Below are positions 26,749 to 34,977 of a stretch of DNA of 64,000 nucleotides, one piece after another. Positions within the stretch are counted from its first letter, which is position 1. Every line of letters starts with the position of its first letter. The position numbers and the translations under genes are program-made. The DNA lies in contig JAYTOP010000025.1 in NCBI GenBank assembly GCA_043747745.1, forward strand, positions 1 to 64,000. The letters run 5' to 3'. Under the pieces are notes generated by a model. It made no database searches. It saw nothing but the letters and a program-made list of their open reading frames with translations, and was not told the origin of the DNA. The DNA is from SZAS-103 sp043747745 (GTDB lineage Bacteria > Pseudomonadota > Gammaproteobacteria > Xanthomonadales > Xanthomonadaceae).

Positions 26749-29361
26749 TCAGGATTGAGCCTGGACGATCGAATCGCCGGAAGGCGAACGTTCCCGCTGC
26801 ACGGCTTTCAACAATGCAGCGAGCAGGATCGGCAGCGACAGCGCGACGAGCCAGAGCCCAGCTGGCGGCGGTGCAAACCCGAACCATCTGGCGGGCACCT
26901 CGAATCGGGTCACTGCACTGACCACGGCCAATGCCATCAGGGAGACGATCCAGAACGCGAGGTTCGGCTTGCGCAGGGTGTTCCAGAGCGATGCGCCGGT
27001 GCGGTACAAAAGGATCAAACCAAGGTTTCCAGCCACGACGGCGGTGAAGGCCAGCGCGCCGACCTGCGGTGATGGAAGCGCATCCGCGACCCCTAGCGCA
27101 TACACCGCGACCACGGCCGCAAACATGACGCCTCCCTGGAAGAGGCTGCCGAGCATGCCGCGCGCGCCCAGCAGACGTTCCGTCGATGGCCGGGGTGGCC
27201 GCCGCATGATGTCGTCTGTCGCGGATTCGTGCTCGAACACGATCGTGCAGGCCGGGTCGATGATCAGTTCGAGGAACACCACGTGCAGCGGCAGCAGCAC
27301 CAGCGGGCCACCAGCGAGGAGGGGCAGGATCGCCAGGCCAGTGATCGGCACGTGCACGGCGAGGATGTAATGCACTGCGCGCCGGATGTTGTTGTAGATG
27401 TTGCGGCCAAGCCGGATCGCGCTGATCACGGTCACGAAGTTGTCGTCGAGCAGCACGATCGAAGCCGCTTCGCGGGCGACATCGGTACCGCGTCCGCCCA
27501 TCGCGATGCCGACGTGCGCCGACATCAGCGCCGGCGCGTCGTTGACGCCGTCGCCGGTCATCGCCACGACCTGTCCTGCGCGCTTGAACGCATCGACCAG
27601 CCGCAGTTTGTGCTCCGGGCGTACGCGCGCGAACACATTGGTGCTGGAGATGCGCCGCGCAAGAGCGTCGTCGTCGAGCGCGTCGATGTCGCGCCCCAGC
27701 AGCACGTCGACGCCATTCGCGATGCCGGCTTGGTGGGCGATGGCACGCGCGGTTTCGAGGTGGTCGCCGGTCAGCATGATCACGCGGACGCCGGCGGCCT
27801 GCGCTTCGGCAACGGCCTCGGGCACACCGGCGCGCAATGGATCGGCGAATCCAACCAGGCCACGCCAGCTGAAGCCGAAATCGCGCATGGATGCCGGCAA
27901 TGCGCTGGCATCGATCGCGCCAGTCGCAGGCCAGGTTGCGGAGGCCACCGCGAGCACGCGCAGGCCCTTGCGTGCCATTGCATCGACTTCGGCGAGCACG
28001 CTGTTGCGTCGGATATCTGGTAGTCGGCACAGGTCGGCGACGGTTTCCGGGGCGCCCTTGCACGCAACCAGCAGTGCGTCGCCCGGCAGCGCCCACGCAT
28101 GGGCAACGGCGGGGCATGCGGGCGACAACGGGTACTCGCGGACGTGCTGTCGGATCGCGCGCGTTTCGTCCAGACGCTGGGCCGCATCCTGCAATGCGCG
28201 GTCCATTGGATCGTGCGATTGCGGCTGGCTGGCGAGAGCTGCTGTTTCGAGCAGCATGCGCAGGGTAGGGGTCTGGATGGATGCAAGGTCCGCGCGTTCG
28301 TCGTCGACGACCAACGCGGCTACCGCCATCCGGTTCTCGGTGAGCGTGCCGGTCTTGTCGGTGCACAGCACGGTAGTCGCGCCGAGCGCTTCGATGGCGG
28401 GCGTGCGCCGCACCAATGCTTTGTGCTGGGCCATGCGCCACGCTCCGAGCGCGAGGAAAACCGCCAGCACGACCGGAAACTCTTCGGGAATCGTGGCCAT
28501 CGCCAGGGTCAGTCCCGCCAGGATGGCATCGAGCCAGCCGCCGCGTGTCGCGAGATACAGCCCCGCGACCAGCACGCAAGATGCCAGCGAAAGCAGCGCG
28601 AACATGGCGACCACGCGACGGATCTCGTGCTGCATCGGCGTTGGTTCAGGCTGGATCGAGCGCAGCGCGATACCGATCCGTCCGACGGCCGTTCGCGAAC
28701 CGACTGCGACCACTTCCGCGCTGCCATGTCCGCGTACCACGAGGGTGCTCGCGTGCAGCAATGCGTCTTCCGCGCTCGCTGGCGCCACGGCGCGGCGCAC
28801 CGGCACCGATTCCCCGGTCAACAAGGACTCGTCGGCGTGCAGGTCGGTTTCGTCGAGAACGCGTGCGTCTGCCGGCACGCGATCGCCCTCGGCGAGCAGG
28901 ATGACGTCGCCGACGACCAGATCGCTGGAGGCGAGGATGCATGGCGCGCCATCGCGCAGCGCTCGCGCGCGCGGTGTGCCGAGTTCACGCAATGCCTGTA
29001 GCGCACGCTCGGATTTCTGCTCCTGGTAGACCGTCAGCCCGATCACCAGCAGAACCGACACGCCAAGCAGGAGTGCTTCCTGCAAGTCTCCCAACACCAT
29101 GTAGACCGCCGTGGCAGCCAGCAGGAGCAGGAGCATCGGCTCGCGCAACACATCGATGACGATCCTCCAGCGCCGCCTGCGCTCCGGTTGCGGAAGCAGG
29201 TTGGGACCATCCCTTTGCAGGCGGTCCTTCGCTTCAGCCGATGTCAGTCCGGCGCGGCGCGCCGGTTCCGGATGCGCATCGATAGCTGGTGCAGACGTCG
29301 CGGAAGCGCCGTCGCGTCGTGTGTTCAAGGTCGTCGCAACCTGATGGGCAATCGCAACCAT
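26749..29361 (-). CDS. P2-type cation-transporting P-type ATPase
   Basis: This 870-aa ion pump has an N-terminal cation-ATPase segment (AGLTSAEAKDRLQRDGPNLLP). It also has LLTGESVPV in the actuator domain and an M4 segment MATIPEEFPVVLAVFLALGAWRMA. The phosphorylation motif VLCTDKTGTLTENRMAV has its aspartate near residue 332, and VAMTGDGVNDAPAL marks the hinge. About ten membrane segments end with a C-terminal cation-ATPase domain. The PEEFP motif resembles Ca2+/other-cation exporters but the ion cannot be named. The start at MVAIAHQVATTL (29361) is chosen because the frame upstream merely reads through a 37-bp direct repeat. A near-FNR box lies 25 bp upstream. Confidence 0.9.
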   Translation of the reverse strand: MVAIAHQVATTLNTRRDGASATSAPAIDAHPEPARRAGLTSAEAKDRLQRDGPNLLPQPERRRRWRIVIDVLREPMLLLLLAATAVYMVLGDLQEALLLGVSVLLVIGLTVYQEQKSERALQALRELGTPRARALRDGAPCILASSDLVVGDVILLAEGDRVPADARVLDETDLHADESLLTGESVPVRRAVAPASAEDALLHASTLVVRGHGSAEVVAVGSRTAVGRIGIALRSIQPEPTPMQHEIRRVVAMFALLSLASCVLVAGLYLATRGGWLDAILAGLTLAMATIPEEFPVVLAVFLALGAWRMAQHKALVRRTPAIEALGATTVLCTDKTGTLTENRMAVAALVVDDERADLASIQTPTLRMLLETAALASQPQSHDPMDRALQDAAQRLDETRAIRQHVREYPLSPACPAVAHAWALPGDALLVACKGAPETVADLCRLPDIRRNSVLAEVDAMARKGLRVLAVASATWPATGAIDASALPASMRDFGFSWRGLVGFADPLRAGVPEAVAEAQAAGVRVIMLTGDHLETARAIAHQAGIANGVDVLLGRDIDALDDDALARRISSTNVFARVRPEHKLRLVDAFKRAGQVVAMTGDGVNDAPALMSAHVGIAMGGRGTDVAREAASIVLLDDNFVTVISAIRLGRNIYNNIRRAVHYILAVHVPITGLAILPLLAGGPLVLLPLHVVFLELIIDPACTIVFEHESATDDIMRRPPRPSTERLLGARGMLGSLFQGGVMFAAVVAVYALGVADALPSPQVGALAFTAVVAGNLGLILLYRTGASLWNTLRKPNLAFWIVSLMALAVVSAVTRFEVPARWFGFAPPPAGLWLVALSLPILLAALLKAVQRERSPSGDSIVQAQS

Positions 29362-29386
29362 CCTATACCCGGCCCCGATGCCGCCA

Positions 29387-29400
29387 TTGATCTGCATCAG
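29387..29400. promoter_or_regulatory. Near-consensus FNR box upstream of the P-type ATPase
   Basis: Read on the minus strand it is CTGATGCAGATCAA, one base from the perfect TTGATGCAGATCAA found at 29534 and 31580. It lies 25 bp upstream of the ATPase ATG and overlaps the start of a direct repeat. Confidence 0.65.
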
Positions 29401-29499
29401 GCATCGTGATCGACCGCTGTTTGGTGCAACGTAGAACCTATGTATTTGCCCGGATTTGCCCGGCATCAGGCATCGTGATCGACCGCTGTTCGGTGTAAC
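29394..29499. repeat. Pair of 37-bp direct repeats
   Basis: GCATCAGGCATCGTGATCGA begins both copies, at 29394-29430 and 29463-29499, with only two mismatches over 37 bp. A 32-bp spacer contains two TTTGCCCGGA-like 10-mers. It lies between the divergent P-type ATPase and the truncated usp gene. Confidence 0.85.
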
Positions 29500-29533
29500 C
29501 GCGTGAGCGCGCATCGATATTACCGCGAAGGTC

Positions 29534-29547
29534 TTGATGCAGATCAA
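29534..29547. promoter_or_regulatory. FNR/ANR box upstream of the truncated usp
   Basis: TTGATGCAGATCAA is a perfect symmetric FNR box, 69 bp before the ATG at 29617. That is exactly the spacing seen at the intact usp (23245 to 23328). Confidence 0.85.
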
Positions 29548-29616
29548 AACCTGGACGATCGATTTGCCGTCCAATCAGGCAAGCGTCCTTGCATCGCAGG
29601 CAGGTGGAGCGGAATC

Positions 29617-29697
29617 ATGTTCAGGGATCTGGTGGTACCGATCACGGGCACCTCTGGCGACACGGACGCGCTCGACGTGGCGATCGACCTAAGCTGA
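29617..29697 (+). pseudogene. Truncated universal stress protein (first 26 codons only)
   Basis: MFRDLVVPITGTSGDTDALD closely matches the first residues of the two-domain Usp at 23328 (MLKDLVVPITNTAGDADAVA), then a TGA at 29695-29697 ends it after 26 codons. No further Usp sequence follows; the downstream frame reads a different protein. The promoter box is intact and at the same distance as at the paralog, so the gene has lost its body but kept its control region. The short peptide may still be translated, perhaps as a leader for the next ORF in the same frame. Confidence 0.72.
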
Positions 29698-29733
29698 ATC
29701 GCCCGCGCGTGCAGTGCTGCAGGAGAGCCGCTC

Positions 29734-30162
29734 ATGAGACAGCAGGAGCTTGTACAGGATCGCAATTACACGCAGGCAAAAGCCGCGCTGGATCGTGCCG
29801 CCTGGTCGGTCGGATCGATGCGCGGGCGACTGCACGCAGAGGAAACGCGCATGAGCGTCCGCTATTGCGCCGTCGCCAGCGGCATCCTCGATGACCTCGA
29901 AAACATGTATTGCGCGCTGTCGGCGACATGGCGGGACATGCTCGCAAGCGACGTGGAAGAGCTGTCGCCGCGTTGGTGGAAATTCCTGGATTGCTACGAC
30001 GATTTCAGGGATGCGGAGCGGCTGGCGAAAGTCGAGTTGATCTGCGAGGAACTGCACCAATGCCCCGCGGGGCAGTCGATCGGATGTCCTCTCCGTTTCC
30101 GATGCCCTGTGCTTGAAATTCCAGGCTCGGCGGATTGCCCGGCGCGCCTCGACGCGCAGTGA
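29734..30162 (+). CDS. Uncharacterised cysteine-rich protein
   Basis: I do not recognise this 142-aa protein. The N-terminal ~100 residues are predicted helical and rich in Arg, Glu, Trp and Tyr (AALDRAAWSVGSMRGRLHAEE, LSPRWWKFLDCYDDF). The last ~40 residues contain most of its cysteines: CEELHQCPAGQSIGCPLRFRCP, then DCP. Several are spaced like a metal or disulfide cluster. There is no signal peptide. AGGAG lies 9 nt before the ATG. It sits 36 bp after the truncated usp in the same frame, behind a perfect FNR box, so it is probably expressed under low oxygen. Confidence 0.6.
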   Translation: MRQQELVQDRNYTQAKAALDRAAWSVGSMRGRLHAEETRMSVRYCAVASGILDDLENMYCALSATWRDMLASDVEELSPRWWKFLDCYDDFRDAERLAKVELICEELHQCPAGQSIGCPLRFRCPVLEIPGSADCPARLDAQ

Positions 30163-30206
30163 CCTCGGGCGATTCTGCCAATTTGCACTCGCCAATCCAC
30201 GCCCGG

Positions 30207-30629
30207 CTATCGGACGATTGCGACCGGCACCTGGCTGTGGGCGAGAACCTTCGTGGTGACCGAGCCGAGGAACAGGCTCTTGAACGCGTTGCGGCCATGC
30301 GAACCCATCACGACGAGGTCGTATTTGCCGGCTTTGGCATGTTTCACGATCTGTTCGGCGGGATCGCCTACCACGAGCTTTGCATCGCATGCGACTTTCA
30401 GCTTGGCCATGGCCGCTTTCGCAGCCTTGATTGCGAAGGCGCCGTTTTCGGCATGGTATTTCTCGACGCCCTGCGCGCCGAGTTCTACCGCCACAGCCAT
30501 CTGCAGGGGCGCATCGGCGCTGAACAACACGACCTGCGATTTCTCTTTCAGCGCGAGCGCCAGGCGCGCAGCGTAGCGTGCGGCACGCACTGCGACCGGA
30601 CTTCCATCCACTGCAATCAAGATGCGCAT
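30207..30629 (-). CDS. Single-domain universal stress protein
   Basis: This 140-aa UspA-fold protein starts MRILIAVDGSPVAVRAARYA. Near its end is VVMGSHGRNAFKSLFLGSVT, the complete G-x2-G-x9-G-S ATP-binding signature, so it is the nucleotide-binding type. The start at 30629 was chosen over the upstream ATG at 30656, which adds a non-conserved leader. It lies downstream of the SDR gene on the same strand with an ~80-bp gap and may share its FNR-box promoter. FNR-linked Usp proteins are associated with survival of energy starvation. Confidence 0.88.
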   Translation of the reverse strand: MRILIAVDGSPVAVRAARYAARLALALKEKSQVVLFSADAPLQMAVAVELGAQGVEKYHAENGAFAIKAAKAAMAKLKVACDAKLVVGDPAEQIVKHAKAGKYDLVVMGSHGRNAFKSLFLGSVTTKVLAHSQVPVAIVR

Positions 30630-30711
30630 GTTGATCCTTGCGTCAGTTGTAGTCACTACAGATTAACGCGATCGATGTAGCGGCGGCGGATGCGCTCGTG
30701 GTGCCTGCTGG

Positions 30712-31485
30712 TCAACGCGCCGTGTAACCACCGTCGATCACGAGTTCCGAGCCGGTGACGAACTTCGATTCGTCCGATGCGAGGTAGACCACACCCCAGG
30801 CGATGTCGTCCGGCTCGCCCATGTGGCCGAGCGGATGCAAATTGTCCACCTCCTTGCGCGCGGCTTCGATGTCGGTTGCACCGCTGTCGCGCAGATGATG
30901 CGCGACCAGCGGTGTCCAGATGAATCCCGGATGCACCGAGTTCACCCGGATTCGATCCTTTGCATAGATCAGCGCATCGGTCTTGGTCATCAGGCTGACC
31001 GCGCCCTTGGATGCGTGGTAGGGCGGAATGTCCGGCGCACCCACCAGGCCATAGATCGACGACAGGTTGATGATGCTGCCGCAGCCCGCGTGCTTCATGT
31101 GCCCGATCGCGTGCTTGGTGCAGAAGAACACGCCCTTGACGTTGACCGCCTGCACACGATCCCACTCGTCCTCGGTGATTTCGTGGGTGGGCTTGTTGAC
31201 GCCGGCGATGCCGGCATTGTTCACCAGCACATCCACCGCGCCGAAATGGGTCGCGACGCCATCGATAGCGGACTGCACGGAACGCTCGCTCGACACGTCG
31301 ACATGCCAGTAGCGCGCATGCACGCCCTTGGCCTGCAACGATTCGGCCAGCGCGGTGCCGACGTCATCGAGCACGTCGAACAGCGCGAGCTGGGCGCCTT
31401 CCTCGCCGAGCCGCAATGCGCAGGCCCGTCCGATACCCAGCGCCGCGCCAGTGATGATGCAGACCTTTCCCTTGACCCGATCCAT
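30712..31485 (-). CDS. Short-chain dehydrogenase/reductase
   Basis: This 257-aa NAD(P)-dependent oxidoreductase has the SDR signatures. TGAALGIG at residues 12-19 is the cofactor loop, NNAG is at 89-92, a serine lies near 142-143, and Y156-x3-K160 (PYHASKGAV) is the catalytic pair. D37 after the second strand (ALFDVLDD) favours NAD(H). The GSELVIDGGYTAR ending is typical of the classical subfamily (glucose or alcohol dehydrogenases). Substrate cannot be assigned. The ATG at 31485 has GGAG upstream and is chosen over an ORF start at 31713 that lies inside the neighbouring gene. A perfect FNR box lies 94 bp upstream. Confidence 0.88.
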   Translation of the reverse strand: MDRVKGKVCIITGAALGIGRACALRLGEEGAQLALFDVLDDVGTALAESLQAKGVHARYWHVDVSSERSVQSAIDGVATHFGAVDVLVNNAGIAGVNKPTHEITEDEWDRVQAVNVKGVFFCTKHAIGHMKHAGCGSIINLSSIYGLVGAPDIPPYHASKGAVSLMTKTDALIYAKDRIRVNSVHPGFIWTPLVAHHLRDSGATDIEAARKEVDNLHPLGHMGEPDDIAWGVVYLASDESKFVTGSELVIDGGYTAR

Positions 31486-31570
31486 TGCGATATCTCCATG
31501 TCGTCTGTCGATGGGGCGGTCGTCGCAACGCGCGGCCGACGGCCTGGCGCCATTGGAGCCCGGGCGCGCC

Positions 31571-33016
<1,446 letters not shown>

Positions 33017-33028
33017 CGCTCTGCACCA

Positions 33029-34039
33029 TCAGGTCGGTTCGCTGGTCGGTGGTTCGGAGGGGCTACGGACGCGCAACGATTGACATGAGTCCGTGTGCAC
33101 GCTCGATGCGAGCGCTTTCGTATCGCGTCCGCCACAGGTCATCAAGGGATAGTCGATCGGCGTATCGATCCAGGGCTGGATCGCGGCGCGGATGGCCTTC
33201 CGGGCAGTCGCACTGGCATTCCCGGCACAGGCGCTTGCAGGCTCAACCGAGACGTGCGCGACAGTGCCTGGCGCGGAATCCGGCTGCGGATCGAGCGCGT
33301 CGCTGGCATGGTTGGCCAGCAAGGCCAGTCGGGGTTGCGGTTCGATCATGGTCAGCCGGGAATGGCGCACGCCGTTCCATGCAGCCGCATCGATCAATGC
33401 ATCCGGCACGCGGCGATCCCGCCAGATAGAAAGAAGATGCTGAGGCGGCGCGCCGAGCGGGCCGCGTTCCCCGGTCAGCTCGAGTGCGCCATGAAGCGTG
33501 CCGCAGGCCAGCGTGGTTCCGATCACGTTGGCATGTTCGACCGCGCGCGCGTCGTCGTAGCCGATGCCGAGCAGATGCAGTGCATCGGCGAATCCGATCA
33601 GTCCGATACGCAGGGCAGCGGCATGCGGCAACCGGCCATGTACCGCAGTCAGTGCGTCGTCCAGCATGCGTACCGCCAATGCGGCGATGTGGCCAAAGCG
33701 CTCGCCGTCGAAGCGAGCCTGGCGCGTGTGCGGGGCGATCACGAAAGCGGCCACGTTCAACGTGGCACAGGGCGATTCAAGGTCCGTCAGGCCCGGGCCG
33801 GTGCCGGCCATGCGAAGCAGGCGTTCATCGGGCAAGAGCTGCCAACGACTGAAAGCGTCGATGTAGCGATGCGCCCAGCGCTGTCCTTCCGGGTCTTCGC
33901 GCGGAACGATCGTATTTGCCACGCGCGACCATGTGGCGTCGATGGTGCGATCGTGCAGGCAGTCGGGTTCGCGCCAACGGAACCAGTTGTCCCATGCGTC
34001 CACTGAGGCGGGATCGGTGAACCGGGTTGCGCGAACCAC
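33029..34039 (-). CDS. Class II ribonucleotide-reductase-like protein lacking the catalytic core
   Basis: This 336-aa protein resembles two separate parts of class II (NrdJ/NrdZ) ribonucleotide reductases joined together. Residues ~12-85 look like the N-terminal helical region (DNWFRWREPDCLHDRTIDATW, FSRWQLLPDERLLRMAGTG). From ~90 on it matches the late barrel: CATLNVAAFV, RMLDDALTAVHGRLP, RIGLIGFADALHLLGIGYDD, GVRHSRLTMIEPQPRLALLA. The middle, including the active-site cysteines, substrate loop and NPCGE motif, is absent. Reduction of nucleotides is therefore unlikely. The start is a GTG with GAGAGA upstream. A perfect FNR box lies 64 bp upstream. Whether this is a standing subfamily or a recent deletion is unclear. 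Confidence 0.65.
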   Translation of the reverse strand: MVRATRFTDPASVDAWDNWFRWREPDCLHDRTIDATWSRVANTIVPREDPEGQRWAHRYIDAFSRWQLLPDERLLRMAGTGPGLTDLESPCATLNVAAFVIAPHTRQARFDGERFGHIAALAVRMLDDALTAVHGRLPHAAALRIGLIGFADALHLLGIGYDDARAVEHANVIGTTLACGTLHGALELTGERGPLGAPPQHLLSIWRDRRVPDALIDAAAWNGVRHSRLTMIEPQPRLALLANHASDALDPQPDSAPGTVAHVSVEPASACAGNASATARKAIRAAIQPWIDTPIDYPLMTCGGRDTKALASSVHTDSCQSLRVRSPSEPPTSEPT

Positions 34040-34103
34040 GTTGCGATCTCTCTATCGGCTGCTGGCGAATGCACCGATCTTCCCAGTGCCGGGCGCACAG
34101 GGT

Positions 34104-34117
34104 TTGACCAGCGTCAA
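34104..34117. promoter_or_regulatory. FNR/ANR box between the RNR-like gene and the second Crp/Fnr regulator
   Basis: TTGACCAGCGTCAA is a perfect match, identical to the hemN box. It lies 64 bp from the RNR-like start (minus strand) and 131 bp from the regulator start (plus strand). Confidence 0.8.
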
Positions 34118-34248
34118 GAAACCGTCCGAATTGCCACGCAGGGGCGTCGGTTACCGCCTGTTACATTCGGTTACACGACGCACATCGTCGCGTCGATTTG
34201 CATTGATAGCTTGCGGGTGTGGATCGACAACCGACCGGAGACGCCGCC

Positions 34249-34977
34249 ATGCTGGAGTCGCAAGCAACCATCGATCAGCCCTCCGCATTTGCGGTCGATC
34301 CGTGTCCATCCCAGATCCAGCATCGCTTCGCGGCGACAGGGTTTGAAGCCCTGGTGCAGGGATTGCCGTTGCGACGCCGTCGCGTCTGCGCCAAGGAGTA
34401 CGTGTTCCGCGCCGGCCAGCCGCGGCAGTCGCTGTTCCTGATCCACGCCGGTTTCTTCAAGACCTGCCTGGTCAGCGAGGACGGCCGCGAGAAGATCACC
34501 GGTTTCCGCCTGCGTGGCGACCTGCTCGGGCTGGATGCGCTCGACATGCAGAGCTACGCCTGCGACGCGATGGCGCTGGATATCGGCGAAGTCTGGGAAC
34601 TGCCGCACGCGCAACTGCGCGACAGCGTGCCGGACTTCCAGGAGCGGCTCACATCGGTGCTCGCCAGCGAGATCCGTCGCGACTGGGGCTGGATGCTCGC
34701 GGTCGGCACGCTGTCGGCCGAACAGCGCGTGGTGTCGTTCCTGCTCGATCTCGCGTCGCGCCTGCAGGCGCTCGGCTTCAGCGCCCGCAGCCTGATGTTG
34801 CGCATGACCCGCGCCGACCTCGGCAATTTCCTCGCGTTGCAACTGGAAACCGTGACGCGCGCGCTGTCGCACTTGCAGGCCAGGGGGATGATCGGAGTGG
34901 ACGGTCGGCAGATCCGCATCAATGACCCTGCCGGATTGCGCGCGATGCTCGGCGTGGCGCAGGCCGCGGCCGCCTAG
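34249..34977 (+). CDS. Crp/Fnr-family regulator without the Fe-S cysteine set
   Basis: This 242-aa protein has a cyclic-nucleotide-type sensor fold (KEYVFRAGQPRQSLFLIHAG, LRGDLLGLDALDMQSYACDAMALD), a long dimer helix and a Crp-type HTH. The HTH has ALQLETVTRALSHLQARGMI, where E..TR corresponds to the E..SR of FNR. It lacks the N-terminal CxxCx5C cluster; only C19 and C47 are nearby, although the central cysteine (YACDAMALD) is kept. It may therefore sense something other than O2 through 4Fe-4S, for example NO through haem as in DNR proteins, but no ligand is visible. The ATG at 34249 is chosen over one at 34219. Its stop codon overlaps the convergent kinase gene's stop. Confidence 0.85.
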   Translation: MLESQATIDQPSAFAVDPCPSQIQHRFAATGFEALVQGLPLRRRRVCAKEYVFRAGQPRQSLFLIHAGFFKTCLVSEDGREKITGFRLRGDLLGLDALDMQSYACDAMALDIGEVWELPHAQLRDSVPDFQERLTSVLASEIRRDWGWMLAVGTLSAEQRVVSFLLDLASRLQALGFSARSLMLRMTRADLGNFLALQLETVTRALSHLQARGMIGVDGRQIRINDPAGLRAMLGVAQAAAA

